A DNA stretch of 64,000 nt from Nakazawaea peltata (taxonomy: Eukaryota > Ascomycota > Pichiomycetes > Alaninales > Pachysolenaceae). Positions 55,687 through 64,000 of this stretch are shown here, in pieces (positions within the stretch are counted from its first letter, which is position 1; each line of letters begins with the position of its first letter). The position numbers and the translations under genes are program-made. Location: NCBI GenBank assembly GCA_001599355.1, contig BCGQ01000006.1:434001-498000 (forward strand), in the 5' to 3' direction. The notes under the pieces are model-generated. The model did not search any database. It had not been told where the DNA came from and saw only the letters and a program-made list of their open reading frames with translations.

Positions 55687-57816
55687 ATGGGGTTGTTACA
55701 AGGCACTCAAAGAGACTCAATTTTGGAAAATGACTTTGATCTGGTTGGGCAGATCATCGAGTCAAATTTCCCTCTCCCGCCTGACGAAATTCGTCATTCC
55801 GTTCCATTACCAGGAACAGCAAAAGAAGGATACTCTCCAATTTATGTGAACCAGTACAATTTCAAATATAATGAGGGAAATGTTTTCAAAACTGTGCATC
55901 CAGCCCTTAACACATTGAGTGATATGTTCCAACTTCTGTTCAAGAAGAATGCCAAATTGCTTTGTTTCGGACACCGCAAGTTTGATAAGCAAACCGGATC
56001 ATTTGAGAAGAAATTCACTTACGACACTTTTGAAACTATCGAGACGAGACAGAAGAATTTTGGAGCTGGTGTTTTGCATGCCTTGGGATACCCTGAGAAA
56101 CAGGTCATCATGTCCATTTACAGTCATAATAGACCAGAATGGATGATCGCCGATATTCTGGGTATTCTTTATAAAATGCCTAGTGCGCTGTTATATGATT
56201 CGTTGGGACCATCTTCTTCGGAGTACATCTTCAATTTCACCGAATCTCCTGTAGTAGTATGTGGTAAGGATAAATTGGAGAAATTACTTGCATTGAAACC
56301 AAAGTTGCCCCATTTGAAAGTTATCATTTCTATGGAAGATATTGACAAGAGCACAGCCGAGACTTTATTGTATGGAAAATTCAAAGATGTTGGAGCTGAT
56401 TTGTACGATATGGCAACCATTGAGAAGATTGGAGCTTTCCATCCTCATCCTTACGTCAGAGCTTCTCCAGATGATCTCTATTCTATCTGTTTCACCTCAG
56501 GTACTACTGGTATGCCAAAAGGTGTGGAAATTTCCCATAGTATGGCCGTTGCAGGAATCTGTTTCTCGTTATGTACATTCACTACCAATACCACGGACAA
56601 GGCGCCGAAATCCGATTTCTCCTTCCTCCCCCTTCTGCACATTTATGGGAGACAGGTGACATTATCCTCATTTTATCGTGGAACGAAAATACTGTTCCCG
56701 GAATCTGATTCTCCATTGACATTGATGGAAAATATCATGATTTTGAAACCAGACCACCTTGCTTTGGTCCCAAGAGTGTTTACAAAAGTGGAGTCTCTGC
56801 TTAGAGAGAAGATCGAGTCCGCTCCTGGAGTGGGTGGACTGTTTGCTAGAAGCACTATAAATCTGAAGACTGCGCGAGTTATTGAGGATGGAGATCCCGA
56901 CGGCTCTTGGCGAGATCTGATTGTGTCAAAAAAAATCAGGAAACTGATCGGTTTTGATAACGTCAAAGTGTGTCTTTGTGGTAGTGCACCATTGCTGAAA
57001 AACACCATCATCTTTTTGAGACTGGCATTGAATATGGGTTTCGGACAAGGTTATGGATTGACTGAGTCCTTTGCTGGAGTCTCTTTTGATGATGCTTTCA
57101 GTGCTGTTTCCGGCTCATGTGGACCAATTTCATTTTTTGCCGAGATGCGTCTTAAAGATATCCCATCTATGAATTATTTCTCTAACAATAGTGAAGGAAC
57201 ACCTAAGGGGGAGTTATTATTAAGAGGTCCTCAGATCACTAGAGGATATTACAAGAATGAAAAGCTGACTCAAGAACTGTTTGATTCGGAGGGATGGTTC
57301 CATACGGGTGATGTAGCTATGTTCGATAAAGAGGGTCGTATCTATATTATTGATAGAATTAAGAACTTTTTCAAATTAGCTCAAGGTGAATATATTACTC
57401 CTGAGAGAATTGAAAATGTTTATCTTGCCAGATGTCCAGTTTTGACTCAACTTTTCATTCACGGAGATTCATTACGTAGTTATCTTATTGGTATTGCTGG
57501 AGTTGATCCTGATCGATTACGTGACTTATTAGATCTTCGTGAACCAAATGACAAAATATTACTTCAAAAAGTGAATAATGACCCACATTTGAAGAAAAAG
57601 GTTTTGGATATTCTTCATGAAACTATTAAAGATCTGAATTTACAAGGTTATGAGAAAATGCACAATGTTGAGTTTGCCATTGATCCTTTGAAATTGGAAG
57701 ATGATGTGGTCACTCCAACAATGAAGATCAAAAGACCTTCAGCTAGAAAATTATTCGAGCCAATAATTAAGAAATTATACGAGGAAGGTAGTTTGATTAG
57801 AAAGGAAAAATTATAG
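55687..57816 (+). CDS. FAA2: Peroxisomal acyl-CoA synthetase Faa2
   Basis: The 709-residue AMP-forming ligase aligns along its length with yeast Faa2 (744). The P-loop is SICFTSGTTGMPKGVEISH (near 273), the adenylate motif QGYGLTESFAGV, and the hinge region GWFHTGDVAMFDKEGRIYII, DRIKNFFKLAQGEYI. It ends KEKL against TEKL in Faa2, a weak PTS1. It activates medium-chain and other fatty acids for beta-oxidation. CTG at 56635 gives PLAHIYGR as in Faa2 only if read as Ala. It joins the DAO genes as another peroxisomal function in the window. Confidence 0.93.
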   Translation: MGLLQGTQRDSILENDFDLVGQIIESNFPLPPDEIRHSVPLPGTAKEGYSPIYVNQYNFKYNEGNVFKTVHPALNTLSDMFQLLFKKNAKLLCFGHRKFDKQTGSFEKKFTYDTFETIETRQKNFGAGVLHALGYPEKQVIMSIYSHNRPEWMIADILGILYKMPSALLYDSLGPSSSEYIFNFTESPVVVCGKDKLEKLLALKPKLPHLKVIISMEDIDKSTAETLLYGKFKDVGADLYDMATIEKIGAFHPHPYVRASPDDLYSICFTSGTTGMPKGVEISHSMAVAGICFSLCTFTTNTTDKAPKSDFSFLPLLHIYGRQVTLSSFYRGTKILFPESDSPLTLMENIMILKPDHLALVPRVFTKVESLLREKIESAPGVGGLFARSTINLKTARVIEDGDPDGSWRDLIVSKKIRKLIGFDNVKVCLCGSAPLLKNTIIFLRLALNMGFGQGYGLTESFAGVSFDDAFSAVSGSCGPISFFAEMRLKDIPSMNYFSNNSEGTPKGELLLRGPQITRGYYKNEKLTQELFDSEGWFHTGDVAMFDKEGRIYIIDRIKNFFKLAQGEYITPERIENVYLARCPVLTQLFIHGDSLRSYLIGIAGVDPDRLRDLLDLREPNDKILLQKVNNDPHLKKKVLDILHETIKDLNLQGYEKMHNVEFAIDPLKLEDDVVTPTMKIKRPSARKLFEPIIKKLYEEGSLIRKEKL

Positions 57817-58565
57817 TGTATAAATTTATCCGAGAAATTAGGAATACTCCACTTGAAGTAGGCAAGGACATCGTAGATATGTAAATAGTAGATAAGTGGA
57901 GAGCATTGTTGTTGGATCTCGGCTATTCGTTGCATATAATCCTTTATGAGATTTGCACATTGCCCCTTATGAGCTCTGCATCCCCTTGCCTATTTCCTCT
58001 CTAGGAAAGATTAGTCTTCGAAGCGCGATTAGGAGATTCGGATCTAGAATGAGTGCGTGTGCGCGAGATATTTTGCAAGGCACAAGTACTGCGCGGGACT
58101 GGGACAGTACAGTAATACAGTACAGCAATACACTGCGCAGAACTGTGGGACAGTACAGAAGTACAGTGCGCAGTGACTTTCACTGTGGTACTAACCAGTA
58201 TTTAATGTGGTACTAATGAAGTAGCAAGGTGGTGTGTTCCAAGGAAACTTCACCATGTCCTTCAAGTTTAATCCTTGCTAACTCGTCACAGTAACCTGCA
58301 CTACCTTCATCCCTTCATCTCGCCCCTTCCATTTCCTTCCATCCTTTCCATCCCTTGTCTCACCCTCCCCTCAACCATTGTCTCACTCACGACACGTTGT
58401 AAGCCTTGTCCCCCTAATATCAAAAATCGCCCTACTTTTTCCTCACTATTCGAGGGGTACGCAAGAGTAAAACCGGTAGGGAAAAATAAACTCTGAGAAA
58501 AAATAGTCGATTCTAATCAAATACCTAGTTGAATACCCTGTCATCAACGTATAGTGTATGGAGTC
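57817..58565. other. Intergenic FAA2 / mannosyltransferase with repeats
   Basis: 749 bp. It contains diverged 44 bp direct repeats that also form an inverted repeat (58088-58175), and pyrimidine-rich sequence at 58310-58390. A five-codon upstream ORF (58558-58575) overlaps the next start. Confidence 0.65.
58088..58175. repeat. Diverged 44 bp direct repeat with 9 bp inverted ends
   Basis: ACTGCGC(G/A)G...GGGACAGTACAG...AGTAC occurs at 58088 and again from 58132. CACTGCGCA (58131-58139) and TGCGCAGTG (58167-58175) are perfect inverted copies that could form a hairpin. Confidence 0.75.
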
Positions 58566-60467
58566 ATGGTGCTAGCAATGGGTATCACCGGCACTTTCGT
58601 GCAGTATTTATATACGATGATACTTTTCGTGGGACTGTGTTATCTGGTGATGTATTTCATGAATAACCATTCCAAGAAGGTATTTGGTAGGCGGTTAACT
58701 AATTCCCATAAAAGAATCGTGATGGGAGTGTTCATTTCCATCATATTGTTGGTCACTAATCTCAATACGATCTACAGAACATTGAACCATTATAAGTTAC
58801 AGTTGATAGACTACACTGATTTATCAGCGTCGAGCCCAATATCCATCCCGGTATTGAACCAAAACTACCAAGGATTTATTATGAAGGGATATTCATTTAT
58901 GAACAGAAAGGAGACCAAAGTCACCTCGTCTTGTGATAAATTACAAGTCAGGGATATGTTAGAAGTGAGTCAAACAGTGGAAATCCATGACGATTTGAGA
59001 AAGATCAGACGTAAGATTTATGATCATCTGTTATCTGATTATCCAATGCTGGCCAATTGCTTCTTGGATGGCAGCGATGAGACAGAAGAGGATATTTTAC
59101 TGAATAAATGGTGGAGATTTGGTGGTTCAACTGTGTGGTTGGAGAAATATCAAATCCATTTTATGGTTAGTAGAATCATTTACTCTGAAATGAGATTGAA
59201 GAGTGATCCAACTATTAGTATATTACACCTGCAAGTATTTGATAAAGATTGGAATGAATTACATGATCATAAGATCGAAGTTAATGGGGAGAATGGAAAG
59301 AAGAGAACCATGACTTTCCCTGACATTCTTATTGTTCCTATTGATTTGCCTCCACTGAATAAGTACTTTTTAATGGGTCCTGAAGATCCTCGTGTTCTTG
59401 TTCGGAAATTCAGAAATTCCAGAGGTGAATTAGATGAAGAGCCTGTTGTCATTTTCAATATGTTGAGTGATAAGATCGATAAGAAACGTGGTATGCATGG
59501 TCTTCGACCATTTGATAATAATCTGTTCACTTTGTTCAGAATTAAAGGTGTTGTCCCTCGTAAGAAGGAAAAGAATTGGGTTCCATTCTTTGACGAAGAT
59601 CCTAATGAAGACACAGAGTCCATCAACTTCATCTATGATATCGATCCTTTACTTATCATAAGATGTAGTTTCATCACAGGTTACTGTGAGAGAATCTCTG
59701 GTCCTAAATTCAGAGAAAATTTGGAAGATGATCCAGAACGTTTGAAAGCCATCAAAGAAAAGACAGGTGTAAGGCCTGTTCATGTTGGTCCAATGAGAGG
59801 AGGAACCAACTTAATTCCAATACCGACTAATAGATTACCTCTGCATCTGACGGAGCAGGCCACTTATTGGCTTGGATTCCCTAGATCTCATATCGATGAA
59901 TGTGGTTGTCTTCAAGTGTTGTATAGACCTCATCTTATGATTATCTCCCGTGACAAACAGACCGGGAAATTTGAAATCGAGTACATATCATCCTTGTTAG
60001 ACTTCAATATTCAAGTTAAAGCTTGGGATGTCACACAAACTGTTTGTCAAGGTGGTAAAGGTAAAAGTGTGCTTATCCCTAACTCTATTCTGTACTGGGA
60101 CTTTATTGATGATCAAGTAACTGGTGAAGTACAAGAAGACTTTATGGGATTAGCTTTATCTGAGGCCGATAGTAACGTAGTTATTTTACATATGCGGGGA
60201 TTATGGAAACACATCTTAAACGTGTTAGATCGTGGAGTAGGAGCTTTAGATACAGATGATACAAACAAAGAGGGATCTGGAGGTATGTCCAAAATTGATA
60301 CCCAATGGGAATTTGACGAGACGGAATTCGATATTCCGGAGTATCAGGGACGTAAGATGGTAGGATGTGCGATCGATGACTCCGATTATTACTGCCGTTT
60401 TAAAGCCGTGACCGATAATTGGTATGGTAATGATATTATTGACCTGCTGCTCGACTCATATGAGTAG
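58566..60467 (+). CDS. Beta-1,2-mannosyltransferase of the BMT family
   Basis: The 633-residue type II membrane protein has a short cytosolic start, hydrophobic spans near residues 1-35 (FVQYLYTMILFVGLCYLVMY) and 55-75 (MGVFISIILLVTNLNTIY). The BMT catalytic domain follows, with KWWRFGGSTVWL, the signature MGPEDPRVLVRKF, KNWVPFF, VGPMRGGTNLIPI and FPRSHIDECGCLQVLYRPHL. BMT enzymes of Candida and Komagataella add beta-1,2-mannose caps to cell-wall mannan or phospholipomannan in the Golgi; S. cerevisiae lacks them. A second ATG at 58578 is possible. The upstream ATG at 58558 opens a five-codon ORF that overlaps the first start. Confidence 0.9.
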   Translation: MVLAMGITGTFVQYLYTMILFVGLCYLVMYFMNNHSKKVFGRRLTNSHKRIVMGVFISIILLVTNLNTIYRTLNHYKLQLIDYTDLSASSPISIPVLNQNYQGFIMKGYSFMNRKETKVTSSCDKLQVRDMLEVSQTVEIHDDLRKIRRKIYDHLLSDYPMLANCFLDGSDETEEDILLNKWWRFGGSTVWLEKYQIHFMVSRIIYSEMRLKSDPTISILHLQVFDKDWNELHDHKIEVNGENGKKRTMTFPDILIVPIDLPPLNKYFLMGPEDPRVLVRKFRNSRGELDEEPVVIFNMLSDKIDKKRGMHGLRPFDNNLFTLFRIKGVVPRKKEKNWVPFFDEDPNEDTESINFIYDIDPLLIIRCSFITGYCERISGPKFRENLEDDPERLKAIKEKTGVRPVHVGPMRGGTNLIPIPTNRLPLHLTEQATYWLGFPRSHIDECGCLQVLYRPHLMIISRDKQTGKFEIEYISSLLDFNIQVKAWDVTQTVCQGGKGKSVLIPNSILYWDFIDDQVTGEVQEDFMGLALSEADSNVVILHMRGLWKHILNVLDRGVGALDTDDTNKEGSGGMSKIDTQWEFDETEFDIPEYQGRKMVGCAIDDSDYYCRFKAVTDNWYGNDIIDLLLDSYE

Positions 60468-62326
60468 TACCCCTTGTTATCTACGATTCTATGCTTGCAA
60501 TCATTCTTTTTAAAACAATAGATTTTCTAGTTTTTCCTATAGGGCCTAATAAAAACCCCACCGTATTTGCTATGATGTCATTTTCTGGTGTTGTATTTTT
60601 TAATTTTGCGTAGTTTTCTGCCCTTTCAAAACCTTTTTGGGAAAAAATATGCACAAATTTGCCCTTCCCCACATTTTTTCCTATAAGTTTATTTTCAAGT
60701 CAAACGGTAAATAGTTACACCGACCGTAAGAGACCGGTCCATATCTATGGATCCATTTCACTCCACTTAAGACAACACTAACGACCATACAGAAATAAAT
60801 TAAGATGTGGAGAGCAAAGTGTGGAGAAAGCAGCATAGAGAGCATGAAGAAAGGTGGGGAAGATGGCCATCGTCTGAGGTATTATCGACGATATCGATGA
60901 CGTGCTCTAGTCCCTGAGTTTCCTGTCATGTATGGCAAGGATAAATCTACTAAGCCAAAATGACAAAAAGCTTGTACAAAAAGGTTAAAAGCGAGGCAAT
61001 TAGAAAAAGCACAAGAGGGGTACAATCAAGCCACTAAGAGTGGGTGCGATAAAAGAGGTAATAATATTAAGGGCCACCAGTCATTTATTTTAATCGATAT
61101 CAGGGTTCAAATCCGTTTGTCCATAATTAGAGGATTATATTATCGTAGATCGGTATGTGCAATTTCAAACTATAAAGAATAGAAACTCTTCTGCAACAAT
61201 ACCAAGATCGCGGTTTCAACACCACAATCAGAATTAGTTTGAAATTGCACTCTCCCCTCATATCGTCTGTCCGATTTTGAGATTGAGGGGAGGTGAAAGA
61301 TCTCCTCGAATCTAGGTTTAGCCAGTAAAGGTTGTTAAACGAGTTTTCAAAATAATAGGTCTCCTCTCGGAGATAAAGCCGAACAATAGAAGTCGGTCTA
61401 CTGTTTGCCATAGTCAGTAAATAAGGTTGCGCGGAGAGCGAATGACTCTCAAATAGTAGTAGAAATATAGTCAATAGATGTAAACATCATGCTTACCTGT
61501 CATAGGCGGAGCTTAGTCAAATAGAGGAGGAGGGGGGCTCCCCCATCAATCTCGTAAAATATGAATTCTAAATAATCTATCTACTATTTCTAATCTTCAT
61601 TTAGATTTTTAGTGATACGGTATTAAAAGGGCCACCTCAAGCCACTATGCCATATATCTTGAGAGGCGTTATTCGTCCGGTTGTCCAGTGAAACCGGAAA
61701 AGGGGATGGGGCAGATCTTAAGAAAGGAGAGCTTTTTGACAAGGGAAAAATTGTGCCATTTGTGTGTTTTTGCGGGCTTGCCCCTCTTTTTCTTAGCATG
61801 CAATATGCAGCTTTCATGCACCCCACAGGGCAAGTATATGCTTAACAAGCAAGCTGGGCGCCTAATAATCATCCGGAATATGGTAAATAGCTCAGATAAG
61901 CAACTCTATTCCCCTTTTAAGTCAACTGATGTTGCATTTTCCGCATAACGGGCATGGAAAATTATATATGTGCGGTCGGTTCAATGTGAGTCCCGAAGGC
62001 TCACCTGCAGACTTGGGTGTCGTCCGTCGTGTCATTTGTTTCTCAGGCCGATGCATGATCTCTGATGACACAAGTAACATGAACGAGGGGCCGTATGCCC
62101 TAGTTATTTTGTGGGGACGAATCAGAAAACAATGTCACAGTTCTCAATTAGTGCTAATTAGGTTTTATATTTTTTTTTTTTGGTATCCCCTTGTGAAATA
62201 TAAATTCTAGCGATATTGCCCTATTTACATATCATATCCTCAATTTCAACAGTTAATACCAAGTATTAAGACTCGCTAATTAATACCTGTCTAACAGAAA
62301 ATAAATATAAAAAATACTTGCACAAG
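60468..62326. other. 1.86 kb gene-poor region upstream of the hexose transporter
   Basis: No frame has a convincing start or homology. It contains a 15 bp perfect inverted repeat (61157/61236), a second nested one (61252/61284), a GGGGG-loop-CCCCC hairpin near 61533-61545 and a T-run at 62170. It could be a large regulated promoter, or hold an unidentified structured RNA around 61140-61600. Confidence 0.55.
61157..61292. repeat. Overlapping inverted repeats, possible structured element
   Basis: GTGCAATTTCAAACT (61157-61171) and its exact reverse complement (61236-61250) are 64 bp apart. CTCCCCTCA (61252-61260) and TGAGGGGAG (61284-61292) form a second stem directly after it. Confidence 0.75.
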
Positions 62327-63943
62327 ATGAGAGGTAAAGGTACTAATCGTTTGTCAGACTACTACGACAAGTGGCCAAAAACATATAATATTTACTCTAT
62401 CGCTGCTATTGCTACCGTTGGAGGTTTATTGTTCGGTTTCGATATTTCCTCTGTTTCTTCTTTTGTTTCTCAAAAGGACTATGTTGAGTTTTTCCACCAT
62501 CCTTCCAGTCTTGCCCAAGGTGGTATTACCCTGGCCATGGCTGGAGGTTCGTTCGTTGCTTCTTTGATCAACCCATTTATCACTGATCCTTTAGGTCGTC
62601 GTGTTTCGATGCAGTTGGCTTCTTTGTTATGGATGATTGGTCTGCTGGTCCAGAGTTCTTCTAGAAACCAAGCCCAGTTGATTATCGGTCGTTTCATTTC
62701 TGGTTTGGGTATCGGTGTTCTGACATCTACCATTCCTTCTTACTGTTCTGAGGTTGCTCCAAAGCGTAGCAGAGGTTTGATTGGATGTCTTTTCCAATGG
62801 GCTGTCGCTTGGGGTATCATGATCATGTTCTTCATTGGTTATGGTTGTTCTCAAATTGTCGGAACTGCCTCTTTCAGAACTGCTTGGGCTCTTCAAATTG
62901 TCCCAGGTTTGCTTTTGTTCTTCGGTATTGTTTTCTTGCCTGAATCTCCTCGTTGGTTGGCTAACCATGGTAGATGGGATGAGCTGGAGTACATCGTTGG
63001 ACAAGTTAATGCTAAGGGTGACATGACTAACAAAGATGTCATCATTGAATTGGAAGAAATCAAAGAGCAGGTTCTCATTGATGAACAATCCGGTGCCGTT
63101 TCCTACTTAGAATTATTCAACAAGAGAAACATTACCAGAACTATGGTTGGTGTTTCTGCTCAAACGTGGCAACAATTATGTGGTATGAACGTTATGATGT
63201 ACTATATCGTTTATATTTTCGAGATGGCTGGTGTCACTGGTAACACTAACTTGGTTGCTTCTTCTATTCAATACGTCTTGATGACTGTTATGACTGTTCC
63301 ATCTTTCTTCTTGATCGACAGAATCGGTAGAAGACCATTGTTATTGATCGGTAGTGTTCTTATGTGTACCTGGTTGTTTGCCGTCGCTGGTTTGTTGGCC
63401 AACTACTCGTACCCAGTTAGTGATGTCGATGGTAACTCCAACATCACTATTCTGATTCCAACTTCAAGTAAGGCTGCCTCCCATGCCGTTATTGCTTGTT
63501 CATACCTTTTCGTTTGTTCTTTCTCTCCAACATGGGGTCCAGTTATTTGGTTGTACAACTCTGAGATTTTCCCAACTGTTCAAAGAGCCAAGGCAAACGG
63601 TCTTACAACTGCCACCAACTGGATTTTCAACTTTGCTTTGGCCATGTTCGTCCCATCTCTGTTCAAGAACATTACTTGGAAGACTTATATCATCTTTGGT
63701 GTTTTCTGTGTCTTCATGACTTTCCAAGTCTACTTCACCTTCCCAGAGACCAAGGGTAAGACCTTGGAAGAGATCACTCAAATTTGGGACGAGAAGATTC
63801 CAGCTTGGAAATCTGCTTCTTATGTTCCAGAAATGCCAGTCGGTCTCGACGACGACAAGGAGACAACTCAGCACAAGGAAGATGCTTCTTCTATCGAATC
63901 CAATGCCGAGGACAACGAGAAGCCTACTGCTCAAAATGTCTAA
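62327..63943 (+). CDS. High-affinity hexose transporter, Hgt1-like (MFS)
   Basis: The 538-residue protein has twelve membrane segments and the sugar-porter signatures: GGLLFGFDISSVSSFV, GRFISGLGIG, FLPESPRWLANHGRW, WQQLCGMNVMMYYIVYIFEM, DRIGRRPLLLIG and FPETKGKTLEEI. It is closest, from memory, to K. lactis Hgt1 and Candida HGT proteins. CTG at 62531 (GGITAAMAGGSF), 62642/62645 (IGAA) and 63659 (VPSAFKNITWKT) match Hgt1 alanines. The ATG is at 62327. Codon bias (GGT, GTC, TCT) suggests high expression under some condition, and the large upstream region suggests regulation by sugar. The C-terminal tail is acidic and Ser-rich. Confidence 0.95.
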   Translation: MRGKGTNRLSDYYDKWPKTYNIYSIAAIATVGGLLFGFDISSVSSFVSQKDYVEFFHHPSSLAQGGITLAMAGGSFVASLINPFITDPLGRRVSMQLASLLWMIGLLVQSSSRNQAQLIIGRFISGLGIGVLTSTIPSYCSEVAPKRSRGLIGCLFQWAVAWGIMIMFFIGYGCSQIVGTASFRTAWALQIVPGLLLFFGIVFLPESPRWLANHGRWDELEYIVGQVNAKGDMTNKDVIIELEEIKEQVLIDEQSGAVSYLELFNKRNITRTMVGVSAQTWQQLCGMNVMMYYIVYIFEMAGVTGNTNLVASSIQYVLMTVMTVPSFFLIDRIGRRPLLLIGSVLMCTWLFAVAGLLANYSYPVSDVDGNSNITILIPTSSKAASHAVIACSYLFVCSFSPTWGPVIWLYNSEIFPTVQRAKANGLTTATNWIFNFALAMFVPSLFKNITWKTYIIFGVFCVFMTFQVYFTFPETKGKTLEEITQIWDEKIPAWKSASYVPEMPVGLDDDKETTQHKEDASSIESNAEDNEKPTAQNV

Positions 63944-64000
63944 TGGGATTCAACTTGTTCAATTGATTTTTTAGTATCCCCTGTGGTCCTCTTCTTAGTC

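Noticed and set aside
60481-60672. 63-codon minus-strand frame after the mannosyltransferase gene.
   Set aside because: It opens with GTG, has no upstream ATG, and no homology or codon bias.
61104-61114. GGTTCAAATCC looks like a tRNA B box.
   Set aside because: The flanking bases do not form a five-pair T stem, and no A box or acceptor stem is present upstream.
61489-61500. ATGCTTACCTGT resembles the 5' end of U1 snRNA (ATACTTACCTG).
   Set aside because: Position 3 is G instead of the invariant A, and I could not find a convincing downstream U1 stem-loop series or Sm site, so it is not called.
61127-62210. Several frames of 60-115 codons in the transporter upstream region.
   Set aside because: Most begin with TTG or GTG, they overlap each other, and none shows domain motifs or biased codons.

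Overview
This is nuclear DNA of a budding yeast (Saccharomycotina). The gene set is typical of that group: SVP26, RFC2, PRE1, PRP22, HUL4, RIP1, GPI19, EAP1 and GEF1. Genes are compact and mostly intronless. The few introns are short (51-167 bp), begin GTAAGT, GTGAGT or GTATGT, and most carry a TACTAAC branch site. It is not a Saccharomycetaceae yeast, because it encodes a nuclear complex I subunit (49 kDa), a thymine-DNA-glycosylase-like protein, a beta-mannosyltransferase and two D-amino-acid oxidases.

The strongest result is the genetic code. Where conserved proteins have an invariant alanine, this window repeatedly has CTG, while leucines use TTG, TTA, CTT, CTC and CTA. Examples lie in the complex I 49 kDa subunit, RFC2, PRP22, TAD2, FAA2 and the hexose transporter. 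This fits the CUG-to-alanine reassignment known from Pachysolen, Nakazawaea and Peterozyma, so the window most likely comes from that clade. Any standard-code translation of these genes is wrong at every CTG.

Layout. 1-9.2 kb: QNS1 (cut by the window edge), SVP26, an RGD2-like gene, SER3, PPE1 and TAD2. 9.3-13.9 kb: SNX4 and EAP1, divergent from a 1 kb intergenic region. 14.4-20.8 kb: two inverted D-amino-acid oxidase paralogues flanking a CYSTM protein, MRPL27, the divergent replication pair DPB3-like/RFC2 and a small spliced gene. 21-32 kb: GEF1, RIP1, HUL4, an unrecognised 652-residue protein, AIM34-like and MIX17. 32.7-43.8 kb: complex I 49 kDa, GPI19, an unknown gene, a C2H2 regulator, a BED-finger gene, an unknown membrane protein and CDC8. 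45-55 kb: a 67-residue ORF, a TDG-like glycosylase, PRI1, PRE1, PRP22 and HEM14. 55.7-64 kb: FAA2, a beta-mannosyltransferase and an HGT1-like transporter.

Together the genes are ordinary housekeeping functions: mitochondrial respiration and heme, DNA replication, peroxisomal D-amino-acid and fatty-acid use, secretion and mannosylation. Replication genes share MluI-box (ACGCG) promoter elements, both DAO genes share clustered GATAA motifs, and SER3 has a Gcn4-type site. Several intergenic regions carry short imperfect tandem arrays. I found no tRNA, rRNA, retroelement, intact transposon or CRISPR. Residue-level statements are read by eye; no database search was run.
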